DNA of 64,000 bases from Alcaligenes faecalis (GTDB lineage Bacteria; Pseudomonadota; Gammaproteobacteria; Burkholderiales; Burkholderiaceae_B): the NCBI RefSeq assembly GCF_002443155.1, contig NZ_CP023667.1:1860001-1924000 (forward strand), in the 5' to 3' direction. Each line of letters opens with the position of its first letter. Positions within the stretch are counted from its first letter, which is position 1. Below the pieces are notes generated by a model. The model saw only the letters and a program-made list of their open reading frames with translations, did not search any database and was not told the DNA's origin. The translations under genes were made by a program, and so were the position numbers. This document shows positions 43,050 through 51,179 of this stretch, piece after piece.

Positions 43050-44231
43050 TCAAGGGCGCTCGAAAATCGCCGCAATCCCCTGCCCACCACCAATACACAT
43101 GGTGACCAGCGCGTAACGACCTTGGACACGCTGCAGTTCATGCAAGGCCTTGACTGTAATAGCGGCGCCGGTCGCGCCAATAGGGTGGCCCAGGCTGATA
43201 CCACTACCATTGGGGTTCACACGTGCCGGATCCAGACCCAGTTCACGCACGACCGCGCAAGCCTGAGCGGCAAAAGCTTCATTGGACTCGATCACATCCA
43301 GATCCGACACGCTCAAACCAGCACGCTCCAACGCCAGACGGCTGGCCGGCACAGGACCAATACCCATAATGCTCGGGTCCACACCGGCATGTCCCCAGGA
43401 CACCAGCTTGGCCAACGGCTTCAGACCACGTTGACGCGCCTCTTCCGCGCACATCAGCAAGACTGCAGCAGCACCGTCATTCAGGCCCGAGGCGTTGCCC
43501 GCCGTCACGCTGCCACCTTCGGGTAGGAACACAGGTTTCAGGCCAGTAAAGTTCTCCATCGTGGCATCCAGACGGACATGCTCGTCCTGATCAAACACGA
43601 TCTCGCCCTTACGGCTTTTCTGGATGATGGGCACGATCTGCTCTTTAAAGTAGCCTTGCTCAATCGCACGACGGGCGCGCTGGTGCGATTCCAGTGCCAG
43701 CTCGTCCTGGTCGGCACGGGTCACGCCATATTGGCGCGCCACGTTTTCGGCTGTAATGCCCATATGAACACGATCGAAAGGATCAGTCAGCGCGCCAGTC
43801 ATCATATCCATCATGACCGAGTCCCCCATGCGGGCACCCCAGCGATGAGCGCTGGACATATAAGGCGCACGGCTCATGCTTTCTGCGCCGCCCGCCAAAG
43901 CCACCTTGGCATCACCGACCAGAATGCCCTGCGCGGCCGACACAATGGCTTGCAGACCAGAACCGCACAAACGGTTCACGTTCATGGCCGGTGTTCCGTG
44001 CCCCACGCCCGCCTGCACCGAAGCCACACGCGACAAGTACATGTCGCGTGGCTCGGTTTGAATAACCTGCCCCATCACTACATGCTGAACGTCTGCCGCC
44101 GATACGCCACTTCTGTCCAGTACCGCGCGCAATACCGTGGCTCCCATTTCGATTGGCGACACATTCTTCAGTCCACCACCAAAATCACCAATCGCGGTAC
44201 GGCATGCCTGGACTACAACCACTTCTTTCAT
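43050..44231 (-). CDS. Acetyl-CoA C-acyltransferase (thiolase)
   Basis: A 393-residue thiolase II-type enzyme that makes acetoacetyl-CoA or cleaves 3-ketoacyl-CoA. The nucleophilic cysteine is in [11 protein letters not shown] (near residue 89), the catalytic histidine in GHPIGATGA, and the second cysteine in TMCIGGGQG, so all active residues are present. The ATG at 44231 ([16 protein letters not shown]) follows GGAGATTC; the longer frame upstream lacks support. A 13-base palindrome lies 15 bases upstream of the start. No other beta-oxidation or polyhydroxyalkanoate genes are adjacent. The broken copy follows downstream. Confidence 0.94.
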   Translation of the reverse strand: MKEVVVVQACRTAIGDFGGGLKNVSPIEMGATVLRAVLDRSGVSAADVQHVVMGQVIQTEPRDMYLSRVASVQAGVGHGTPAMNVNRLCGSGLQAIVSAAQGILVGDAKVALAGGAESMSRAPYMSSAHRWGARMGDSVMMDMMTGALTDPFDRVHMGITAENVARQYGVTRADQDELALESHQRARRAIEQGYFKEQIVPIIQKSRKGEIVFDQDEHVRLDATMENFTGLKPVFLPEGGSVTAGNASGLNDGAAAVLLMCAEEARQRGLKPLAKLVSWGHAGVDPSIMGIGPVPASRLALERAGLSVSDLDVIESNEAFAAQACAVVRELGLDPARVNPNGSGISLGHPIGATGAAITVKALHELQRVQGRYALVTMCIGGGQGIAAIFERP

Positions 44232-44245
44232 ATGAATCTCCCTCA

Positions 44246-44258
44246 ATCCCAGTGGGAT
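44246..44258. promoter_or_regulatory. ATCCCA-G-TGGGAT palindrome before thiolase start
   Basis: A perfect 13-base palindrome in the leader of the thiolase gene, 15 bases from its ATG. A second perfect pair, AAACCATA (44326-44333) and TATGGTTT (44362-44369), lies further into the divergent thiolase/stress-protein region. Both could be operators or mRNA structures; no regulator gene is adjacent. Confidence 0.35.
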
Positions 44259-44423
44259 ATGATGACCAGCATAAAAAAGCCAAGCTGACAAAAACGTCCA
44301 CTCGAATATACACGGCTGCCATGGAAAACCATAAAGCAGACACAAAGACCGTAATTCGCAGTATGGTTTGATACCTTACCCACAAGACACGTTCTTGATA
44401 ACCCTTTTATAGGATCCCCCCTC

Positions 44424-44885
44424 ATGTACGAGCGTATCCTGGTATGCACCGACGGCTCAGAACTGTCCGCCCACGCTGTCACCCATGCCCTGAACCTGGC
44501 CAAGACCAGCGGCGCCAAATTGCTGGCCCTGCGCGTCATTCCGCGCTATCGCCAAAGCTACCTGGAGGGCGGCCCCATTATTGATCAGAAGCTCGACAGC
44601 CGTATCGAAGCCTCCTGGGTAGAACACGCGCAATCCGAATTGGCTGCCGTCAAGCAAGCTGGGAAAGACATTGGCGTTTCGGTCAAGGGCCTGGTGGTGA
44701 AATCGGAACTGGTAGCCGATGCCATTATTTCTACCGCTGAAAAACAGAAAGCTGACCTGATCGTCATGTCCTCGCATGGCCGCAAGGGCTACAAGCGCCT
44801 GCTTTTGGGCAGCGAAACACAGCACGTCCTGACCTACTCGGAAATCCCCGTACTGGTAATCCGCAAGAAAGCCAAGAAAAAGTAA
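44424..44885 (+). CDS. Universal stress protein, UspA family
   Basis: A 153-residue single-domain Usp protein of the nucleotide-binding type. The start MYERILVCTDGSELSAHAV shows the first strand and acidic ATP-site residue, and the C-terminal SSHGRKGYKRLLLGSETQHV holds the G-9x-GS phosphate-binding pattern, although the first glycine of the full motif is serine. The C-terminus is very basic (RKKAKKK). Such proteins aid survival under stress and starvation. It is divergent from the thiolase gene and ends in a strong terminator with a UUCG loop, so it is probably monocistronic. Confidence 0.92.
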   Translation: MYERILVCTDGSELSAHAVTHALNLAKTSGAKLLALRVIPRYRQSYLEGGPIIDQKLDSRIEASWVEHAQSELAAVKQAGKDIGVSVKGLVVKSELVADAIISTAEKQKADLIVMSSHGRKGYKRLLLGSETQHVLTYSEIPVLVIRKKAKKK

Positions 44886-44901
44886 AACGTGGCCAGGCAT
44901 C

Positions 44902-44929
44902 AAAACGCAAACTTCGGTTTGCGTTTTTT
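44902..44929 (+). terminator. Terminator with UUCG loop after universal stress gene
   Basis: Perfect 11-base arms AAAACGCAAAC (44902-44912) and GTTTGCGTTTT (44917-44927) closed by a TTCG tetraloop, with a T run. A very stable intrinsic terminator. Confidence 0.92.
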
Positions 44930-44946
44930 ATTCTCAGGAGCTCCGC

Positions 44947-45732
44947 ATGACTATCAGCACACAGGAAAAACGTCGCCGTTTTCGAGCCTTGCATGAAAGC
45001 GGCCTACTGATTTTGCCCAACCCTTGGGATATAGGCGGGGCCAAGCGCCTTGAACGGCTGGGTGCCCAGGCGATTGCCAGCAGCAGCGCTGCGTTTGCCT
45101 GGTCAAACGGGCTGGAAGATTTTGAGGTGGGCCGGGATGCGCTACTGGCGCATTTACGAGAACTGGCCGCCTGCACGGATTTGCCACTGAATGCCGACTT
45201 TGAAAACGGCTTTGCCGACGAGCCGGAACAGGTCGCCGAAAACGTCCGCCTGGCTATTGACACCGGCATTGCAGGCTTGTCCATTGAGGATCGCCATGGG
45301 GACAAGCTGTACGAACTGGAGCTGGCCGTGGCCCGCATACAGGCTGCCAAGCAAGCGATTCTCGACAGTGGCGAGGACGTGCTGTTAATAGGACGCAGCG
45401 AAGGCATGCTGATTGACGCACTGAACCTGGAACAAACCATCGCCCGGCTGCAAGCCTTTGCCCAGGCCGGTGCCGATGTGGTTTACGCCCCCGGCGTGCG
45501 TGAACTGGACGATATTGCCCACCTTGTCCAGGCTCTGGCACCTACGCCCGTCAATGTGCTGCTGATTCATCCGGGACTGAACATACCTGATTTGGCCGCC
45601 ATTGGCGTGCGCCGTCTCAGCACAGGCTCACAACTGGCGCTGGCCACCTGGAACCGCTTTGAAGAGGCCAGCCTGCAGTTGCTGGAGCAAGGACATCTGC
45701 CCCCCACCCAAGCCCATCGCCGCTGGTCTTGA
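44947..45732 (+). CDS. Isocitrate lyase / PEP mutase superfamily protein
   Basis: A 261-residue TIM-barrel enzyme of the ICL/PEP mutase superfamily. The metal-site strand appears as LPLNADFENGF and the SIEDRHGDKLYELE segment follows, but the KKCGH-type active-site loop with its cysteine, found in isocitrate and methylisocitrate lyases, is absent. It is therefore closer to the phosphonopyruvate-hydrolase/oxaloacetate-decarboxylase-like proteins of unknown substrate. The ATG is preceded by CAGGAGCTCCGC. It starts 17 bases after the stress-protein terminator and ends at another terminator. Confidence 0.82.
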   Translation: MTISTQEKRRRFRALHESGLLILPNPWDIGGAKRLERLGAQAIASSSAAFAWSNGLEDFEVGRDALLAHLRELAACTDLPLNADFENGFADEPEQVAENVRLAIDTGIAGLSIEDRHGDKLYELELAVARIQAAKQAILDSGEDVLLIGRSEGMLIDALNLEQTIARLQAFAQAGADVVYAPGVRELDDIAHLVQALAPTPVNVLLIHPGLNIPDLAAIGVRRLSTGSQLALATWNRFEEASLQLLEQGHLPPTQAHRRWS

Positions 45733-45750
45733 TGCAAAACGAACAGGCAT

Positions 45751-45784
45751 AAAAAAAGCGCAAGCAACATGGCTTGCGCTTTTT
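45751..45784. terminator. Bidirectional terminator after PEP mutase-like gene
   Basis: Perfect 9-base arms AGCGCAAGC (45757-45765) and GCTTGCGCT (45772-45780) with A and T runs on the two sides. It serves both the plus-strand gene and the convergent small gene on the minus strand. Confidence 0.9.
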
Positions 45785-45801
45785 ACACCTACAGTCAGAA
45801 C

Positions 45802-45942
45802 TTAGTTGTCCTGAGCCTGGTCGCTGGACGCGTCCACTTTGGCTTCCTGATCGGTTTCCACAACAGCTTTCTTGGGAGCCACCCAATTCAGGGGCTCAAC
45901 CTCAAAGACTTGTTTACGACGTACTGGTTTCGATTTGCTCAC
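45802..45942 (-). CDS. Small basic/acidic hypothetical protein, 46 residues
   Basis: A short gene starting with GTG at 45942 behind CAGGAGTTATTC, a strong ribosome site at good spacing, and ending TAA at 45802, 18 bases before a bidirectional terminator. The product has a basic first part (MSKSKPVRRKQVFEVEPLNW), then VAPKKAVVE and an acidic tail ending QAQDN. No membrane segment or cysteine is present. I do not recognise a family. Ribosome site, terminator and charge pattern argue that it is real; it resembles small stress or nucleic-acid-associated proteins only in a general way. Confidence 0.65.
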   Translation of the reverse strand: MSKSKPVRRKQVFEVEPLNWVAPKKAVVETDQEAKVDASSDQAQDN

Positions 45943-46034
45943 GAATAACTCCTGCTCAATATCGCCAGGGGGCACTGCCCTTAGCGCCCCGATTTCTTTA
46001 TTATATCAATGATTAGACCACAAATCAATTTTCT

Positions 46035-46056
46035 CCATAATATGCAGACATTATGG
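46035..46056. promoter_or_regulatory. CCATAAT-N8-ATTATGG palindrome
   Basis: Perfect 7-base arms in the 285-base AT-rich gap between the divergent small gene and the LysR-type gene, which otherwise holds no gene I can see. It is about 93 bases from the small-gene start and 171 from the LysR-type start. It contains T-N11-A spacing, so it could be an autoregulatory LysR box. Confidence 0.35.
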
Positions 46057-46227
46057 GAGCAAATTAAGCGACGTTAGAACAAAATAAAGAAAATCTGAAA
46101 CGGCGTTTTTCATAGACGACTCAGGCCCCAATAACGAATCCAAACCTTTCACCCGCCCGACAAATTCAAGGCCCCTTTTAAAACTAACTTTTTACAAATT
46201 TCAGCACAACAATAAAGAGACAATGGC

Positions 46228-47121
46228 ATGCACGATTTCCGCCCTACCGACAATCTGGATCGCTCATTGCGCTGCTTTCTGCGTATCGCTCAACTGGGCT
46301 CCGTCAGCAAAGCAGCGGATGACTTGGGACAAAGCCAATCCAGCCTGAGCAAACAATTAAGCGCGCTGGAACACACTCTGGGCCAGACCCTGTTTACGCG
46401 TACCGGCCGTGGGGTCAGCCTGAATGACGCTGGCGAACTGCTACGCCAGTCCATAGAGCCCGCTTATAGCCGCATTGATAGTGCCATCCGTGCTGTACGT
46501 CAGGATCACGGCGTCAACTCAGGCACGGTAAGGCTCGCCACCGTACACACCTTGAGCTACTACTTCATGTCCGATGTAGCCGCCTCTTTCATGGGCTCTC
46601 ACCCTGGCGTGAATTTGTCCTTGCTAGGACGCAGTTCGCCCGAGGTGGTCGCGTTGGTGGAAAGTGGCAAGGCCGATGTGGGTTTTGTATACGACTCGGC
46701 GGTGGACTGTGGCGGGCTGGTCTCGCACACCTTGTTTGATGACCAAATGTGCCGCATCTCCGCGCGACAGGAGCTTGCTCCCGACGCTGACTTGAGCCAC
46801 CAGGCCTTGCGCCTGATCGGCTTTCCGCCCCACTACGCCCTGCGCCGCATGATTCACAGCAGCGGCCTGCATCCGGAGTTTGTGGCGGAAGTTGAAACCA
46901 TAGATGCCATGTTACGGCTGGTGGCTTCAGGATTGGGGGACTGTATCTTGCCCAGCCGTATCCCCGACAGCTTGTTGCACGAGCACAATCTGTATAAGTA
47001 CCCGATTAAGCAACCTGCCCTGCAACGCCGGGTTGTGGCGATCCTGCGGGCAGACCGGGATCCTCAAGCCCTGACTTCGCGGCTGCTGGAATGTGCTTTA
47101 CGCACGGCTCAAAGCCTATAG
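46228..47121 (+). CDS. LysR-family transcriptional regulator
   Basis: A 297-residue LysR-type regulator. The N-terminal winged helix spans about residues 10-68 (LRCFLRIAQLGSVSKAADDL and SQSSLSKQLSALEHTLGQ), followed by a linker helix and the periplasmic-binding-like effector domain starting at VRLATVHTLSYYFMS. It is convergent with the amino-acid decarboxylase gene and divergent from the small gene, so its target is not clear from position. The effector is unknown. A weak AGAGA lies ahead of the ATG at 46228. Confidence 0.92.
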   Translation: MHDFRPTDNLDRSLRCFLRIAQLGSVSKAADDLGQSQSSLSKQLSALEHTLGQTLFTRTGRGVSLNDAGELLRQSIEPAYSRIDSAIRAVRQDHGVNSGTVRLATVHTLSYYFMSDVAASFMGSHPGVNLSLLGRSSPEVVALVESGKADVGFVYDSAVDCGGLVSHTLFDDQMCRISARQELAPDADLSHQALRLIGFPPHYALRRMIHSSGLHPEFVAEVETIDAMLRLVASGLGDCILPSRIPDSLLHEHNLYKYPIKQPALQRRVVAILRADRDPQALTSRLLECALRTAQSL

Positions 47122-47175
47122 CGAAACGCTGCGACAAGAACCTGTCACAAGAGTTCGTCGCAGATAAACAGCCCA

Positions 47176-47249
47176 TAAAAAACGGGCCTGATGAAAGACA
47201 CTTCAAGTCCGGAAGTTTTCCAGAACCCTGAAGCTCCATCACCAGGCCC
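47176..47249 (-). terminator. Multi-stem terminator after Orn/Lys/Arg decarboxylase
   Basis: Outer arms GGGCCTG (47184-47190) and CAGGCCC (47243-47249), with inner CTTCA/TGAAG and GGAA/TTCC stems in line. On the minus strand the structure is followed by GTTTTTTAT. It ends the decarboxylase transcript, but its loop is far longer and more structured than usual. Confidence 0.7.
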
Positions 47250-47310
47250 ACTTGCACTCCTGCTCCACCCAAGGCCGACTCCCTGCCCCGGCCTTGGATA
47301 GCAAACTGCT

Positions 47311-49578
47311 TTACTGTGCCACGCAGTCCACGTAGTAACGCTTCTGACCGGAGGCATCCACCTCTTCCACAAAACCGTGGATATCCGTACCAAAGCCAGG
47401 ACACTGGCGATGCAGTTCACGCGAGAACTTCAGGAAATCCACAATCGTCTTGTTAAAGGCTTCGCCAGGAATCAAGAGCGGAATACCGGGTGGGTAAGGC
47501 GTGATCAGGTTGGTCGTCACGCGACCTTCCAGTTGGTCAATCTCGACCCGTTCCGTACGACGCTGCGCAATGCAGGCAAAAGCATCAGCCGGACGCATGA
47601 CAGGCACCACATCCGACAGGTACATATCCGTCATCAGGCGGGCAATGTCGTGCTTGGCGTACAGCTGGTGCACGTGCTGGCACAAATCGCGCAAGCCCAT
47701 TTCCTCGTAGCAAGGATACTGACGTGCAAACTGCGGCAGAACACGCCAGACGGGCAGGTTGCGGTCGTAATCGTCCTTGAACTGCTGCAGCGCCGTCACC
47801 AGGGAGTTCCACCGGCCTTTGGTAATGCCAATAGTGAACATGATGAAGAAGCTGTACAGGCCAATCTTCTCCACAATCACGCCACGCTGCGCCAGGAACT
47901 TGGTCACGATGGAAGCCGGAATCCCGGTTTCACCAAACGTGCCCTTCAGATCCAGGCCGGGAGTGACAATGGTCGCCTTGATCGGATCCAGCATATTGAA
48001 GCCATCCGCCAGCGGGCCAAAGCCGTGCCACTCGCTGTGCTCAACATCATCCGTAATGATCCAGTCCTCAGGCTTGCCCACACCGTCTTCTGCCAGGGTT
48101 GGCGGCCCCCAGACCTTGAACCACCAGTCGTCCTCGTCAAACTGCGACTCGACCTTGCGCATGGCGCGGCGAAAGTCCAGCGCTTCAATAATGCTTTCTT
48201 CAACCAGCACACGGCCACCGGGTGGCTCCATCATGGCAGCGGCCACATCGCAGGACGCGATAATCGCGTACTGCGGGCTGGTACTGGTGTGCATCAGATA
48301 GGCTTCATTGAACAAATGACGGTCCAGGCTGCGTGTTACCGAGTCCTGCGCCAGCACGTGGCTGGCCTGGCTCAAGCCAGCCAGCAGCTTGTGCGTGGAC
48401 TGGGTGGAGAACACCATGGTTTCTTGTGGACGCGGACGGTTCTTGCCCATGGCATGGAACTGACCGTAGAACGGGTGGAAAGCGGCGTGCGGAATCCAGG
48501 CCTCGTCAAAATGCAGCACTTCCACATACCCGTCCACGGCGTTCTTGATCACCTGGGTGTCGTAAATAATGCCGTCATAAGTGGACTGAGTCAGCGTCAG
48601 CACGCGTGGCTTGACCGTATCGGCGTCCAGATGCGAGAGCAAGGGGTGCTTGCGGATCTTCTCGCGAATGGTTTCGACATCAAATTCGCTGCGTGCAATC
48701 GGGCCAATAATCCCGAAGTGGTTGCGCGTAGGACGCAGGAACACGGGAATGGCACCGGTCATCACGATGCTGTGCAGGATGGATTTGTGGCAGTTGCGAT
48801 CCACGACCACCACATCGCCAGGAGCCACGGCGTGATGCCAGACAATCTTGTTGCTGGTGCTGGTGCCGTTGGTCACGAAAAAGCAGTGGTCAGCATTGAA
48901 AATACGCGCGGCATTGCGTTCGCTGGCGCCAATGGCCCCGTTGTGATCCAGTAGCTGGCCCAGCTCTTCGACGGCATTACACACGTCGGCACGCAGCATG
49001 TTCTCACCAAAGAACTGGTGAAAAATCTGCCCAACCGGGCTTTTCAGAAAGGCTACGCCGCCGGAGTGGCCCGGACAGTGCCAGGAATATGAACCGTCCT
49101 CGGCGTAATCGAGCAAGGCTTTCAAAAACGGTGGCTTGACGCCTTCCACGTAGCTGCGCGCTTCACGCACGATGTGACGCGCCACGAACTCGGGCGTGTC
49201 CTCGAACATGTGAATGACGCCTTGCAGCTCGCGCAAGATATCGTTTGGCATATGACGAGCCGTTTTGGTCTCGCCATACACATAAATAGGTACATCGGTA
49301 TTGCGACGACGCACAGCCCGAATAAAGGCACGCAGATTCACCAGCGCCGGGGCACTGTCTCCATCTTGCGTGAACTCCTCATCATCGATGGACAAAATAA
49401 ACGCGCTGGCACGACTTTGCTGCTGGGCAAATTGACTCAGATCGCCATAACTGGTGGTTCCCAACACCTCGAAGCCTTCGGCCTCGATCGCATCTGCTAA
49501 TACACGAATGCTCAGACCAGACGCATTTTCAGAACGAAAATCCTCATCGATGATCACAATGGGGAATTGATATTGCAT
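47311..49578 (-). CDS. PLP-dependent Orn/Lys/Arg decarboxylase (biodegradative type)
   Basis: A 755-residue fold-type I decarboxylase that converts a basic amino acid to a polyamine or agmatine. It has an N-terminal response-regulator-like wing domain (about 1-130), the PLP domain with the Schiff-base lysine in STQSTHKLLAGLSQASHV, and a C-terminal domain. Length is closest to biodegradative arginine decarboxylases (about 755) rather than lysine or ornithine forms (about 715-730), but sequence alone does not settle the substrate. No antiporter (adiC, cadB, potE) is adjacent, so a biosynthetic use is also possible. The start MQYQFPIVIID at 49578 is clear. Confidence 0.93.
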   Translation of the reverse strand: MQYQFPIVIIDEDFRSENASGLSIRVLADAIEAEGFEVLGTTSYGDLSQFAQQQSRASAFILSIDDEEFTQDGDSAPALVNLRAFIRAVRRRNTDVPIYVYGETKTARHMPNDILRELQGVIHMFEDTPEFVARHIVREARSYVEGVKPPFLKALLDYAEDGSYSWHCPGHSGGVAFLKSPVGQIFHQFFGENMLRADVCNAVEELGQLLDHNGAIGASERNAARIFNADHCFFVTNGTSTSNKIVWHHAVAPGDVVVVDRNCHKSILHSIVMTGAIPVFLRPTRNHFGIIGPIARSEFDVETIREKIRKHPLLSHLDADTVKPRVLTLTQSTYDGIIYDTQVIKNAVDGYVEVLHFDEAWIPHAAFHPFYGQFHAMGKNRPRPQETMVFSTQSTHKLLAGLSQASHVLAQDSVTRSLDRHLFNEAYLMHTSTSPQYAIIASCDVAAAMMEPPGGRVLVEESIIEALDFRRAMRKVESQFDEDDWWFKVWGPPTLAEDGVGKPEDWIITDDVEHSEWHGFGPLADGFNMLDPIKATIVTPGLDLKGTFGETGIPASIVTKFLAQRGVIVEKIGLYSFFIMFTIGITKGRWNSLVTALQQFKDDYDRNLPVWRVLPQFARQYPCYEEMGLRDLCQHVHQLYAKHDIARLMTDMYLSDVVPVMRPADAFACIAQRRTERVEIDQLEGRVTTNLITPYPPGIPLLIPGEAFNKTIVDFLKFSRELHRQCPGFGTDIHGFVEEVDASGQKRYYVDCVAQ

Positions 49579-49743
49579 GCCATGTCCTTAATACAAGGGA
49601 GTGCCGCAGGGGCGGCAAAAAAAGGGAGGGACGTCAGTCGCTTTTGCGCAGCAGATCGTACCGTGTTTCACGTCCCGTCATGTGACACTTGCTTTTCCCT
49701 ACGTCCTTGGGCATAATTCTACATGTCCCAGGACAAAACAAAA

Positions 49744-49817
49744 GGCGTGGTGACAGATTGGCTATGTGACGGACTGCAAATCCGTTCAGGTTGGTTCGAT
49801 TCCAGCACACGCCTCCA
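49744..49817 (+). tRNA. tRNA-Cys (GCA)
   Basis: 74 bases ending in an encoded CCA. Acceptor arms GGCGTGG and ACACGCC pair at six positions with a G-A mismatch at the seventh; the D arm, the anticodon stem (ACGGA/TCCGT) with loop CTGCAAA, a variable loop and T arm GTTGG-TTCGATT-CCAGC are all present. The anticodon GCA at 49776-49778 reads cysteine codons. It stands alone, with a terminator-like hairpin about 65 bases downstream. Confidence 0.95.
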
Positions 49818-49875
49818 TCTTGCTTGCATTCAAGACAGACAAAACTGGCCTTCTTTCCGGTTTTGATCGCACAGA

Positions 49876-49902
49876 AAAAGTCGCCATTACGGCGATTTTT
49901 TT
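49876..49902 (+). terminator. Terminator-like hairpin after tRNA-Cys
   Basis: Arms TCGCC (49881-49885) and GGCGA (49891-49895), preceded by five A and followed by seven T. A short but well-formed bidirectional terminator that would end the tRNA-Cys transcript. Confidence 0.7.
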
Positions 49903-50053
49903 ATTCCCTTTTCCTGTGCAGCAAATCCTTGTACTACGCGCTGCGGCCAAGCAATTCCATCACTTTTGGCCCACCGTTCCAACTTGGCCTGCAATTTAAC
50001 ACAAGCAGGCGCATGATCTGCGCAAAAAACCCTCTTTTTCGTGCCCTAAAAAC

Positions 50054-50135
50054 ATCAATCTGCCTGCAGCGCCCTTCAGGTCTTGAACCCTGACTTTGTA
50101 GCTGTTACATGCAGATGGTTGGAAGGCAAATTGAT
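50054..50135 (-). other. Structured intergenic element, possible small RNA
   Basis: This is the only marked structure in the 564-base gene-free gap between tRNA-Cys and xth. Outer arms ATCAATCTGCC (50054-50064) and GGCAAATTGAT (50125-50135) pair over 11 positions; read on the minus strand the single mismatch becomes a G-U pair, so the minus RNA folds better. An inner TCAGG/CCTGA hairpin (50076-50093) lies inside. On the minus strand GTTTTT follows the outer stem, as at an intrinsic terminator. It does not match 6S, tmRNA or SRP RNA in length and pairing. The rest of the gap shows nothing convincing. Confidence 0.35.
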
Positions 50136-50381
50136 TGTCTGAACATGTCGGTTTTTTACTACGACCTAGAACAAAGAACCAATTCACCACTCATTTTCAT
50201 CCTGTCGGTGGCGCTGGCTTTAAAACCAGTCCCTGGCTGGCGCTGATATGATGGCGGCATTCGCGCACGCTAAGCGCCGTCTTGCCCGTTTCCAACACGC
50301 TGATGGCCGCCTCTGCACTACCCTTATCGACAAAGCCCTGTACAAGCGGCTTTCTCTGATTTACTGAGATTGTCTGACACC

Positions 50382-51164
50382 ATGAAACTCACCACCTGGA
50401 ACGTGAACTCCCTGAACGTCCGTCTCCCTCAAGTTCTGGACTGGCTGGCCGCCAACCCCGTAGACGTGCTTTGTCTGCAAGAGCTCAAACTGCCCGACGA
50501 GCGTTTTCCCTTGGAGGCTTTTCAGGAATTGGGATATCACGCTCACTGGGCGGGTCAAAAAACTTATAACGGCGTGGCTCTGATTTCCCGCGAGCCGGGC
50601 ACGGATGTGCAGCGCAATCTGCCCAATTACGAAGACCCGCAGCAGCGTCTGCTGGCCGCCACCTACCCATCGCCTGACGGCCCGGTACGCGTAATTTGTG
50701 CCTACTGCCCCAACGGGCAATCGCTGGAGAGCGAGAAGTACACCTACAAGCTGGAATGGTTCGCCGCCCTGCACGACTGGCTGGAAAAAGAATTGCAGCA
50801 GTATCCCCGTCTGGCCATTCTGGGCGACTATAATATTGCCCCAGCTGACCAGGACGTTCACGACCCTGCCAAGTGGGTCGGCGATGTTCTGGTATCCCCA
50901 CCCGAGCGGGCAGCCTTCGAGCGCTTGCTGGCACTGGGCTTGCACGACGCCTACCGCCTGTTCGAGCAAAGCGGCAGCCCTTTTACCTGGTGGGACTATC
51001 GTCGTTTTGCGTTCCGTCGCGACGCCGGTTTACGCATTGACCACGCGTTGCTGTCCGATGCCTTGAAAGCCCGTTGCACAGCCTGCGACATTGACCGCGA
51101 ACCGCGTGCCAATGAACAGCCCTCGGATCATGCACCGGTTACCGCTACTCTGTCCTTTACCTGA
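50382..51164 (+). CDS. xth: Exodeoxyribonuclease III family AP endonuclease
   Basis: A 260-residue magnesium-dependent nuclease for base-excision repair, cutting at abasic sites and trimming 3' ends. All family motifs are visible: MKLTTWNVNSLNVR, the metal-binding glutamate in LCLQELKLPD, YNGVALISR, GDYNIAP with catalytic aspartate and asparagine, and the C-terminal SDHAPVTA aspartate-histidine pair. The ATG at 50382 is chosen over an in-frame TTG at 50370 because the protein then starts at the conserved motif. It is followed at 15 bases by a small hypothetical gene. Confidence 0.95.
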   Translation: MKLTTWNVNSLNVRLPQVLDWLAANPVDVLCLQELKLPDERFPLEAFQELGYHAHWAGQKTYNGVALISREPGTDVQRNLPNYEDPQQRLLAATYPSPDGPVRVICAYCPNGQSLESEKYTYKLEWFAALHDWLEKELQQYPRLAILGDYNIAPADQDVHDPAKWVGDVLVSPPERAAFERLLALGLHDAYRLFEQSGSPFTWWDYRRFAFRRDAGLRIDHALLSDALKARCTACDIDREPRANEQPSDHAPVTATLSFT

Positions 51165-51179
51165 CAAAGCCACTGAATT

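Noticed and set aside
49791..50190. Short open frames in the gap after tRNA-Cys (100 and 64 codons)
   Set aside because: One overlaps the tRNA, neither has a ribosome site, and the composition is unlike neighbouring genes.
49996..50270. 6S RNA on the minus strand next to tRNA-Cys
   Set aside because: A GGGTTCAAG stretch recalls the 3' part of 6S, but the expected 180-base length with a closing stem and central bubble cannot be formed; only an 82-base structure is seen.
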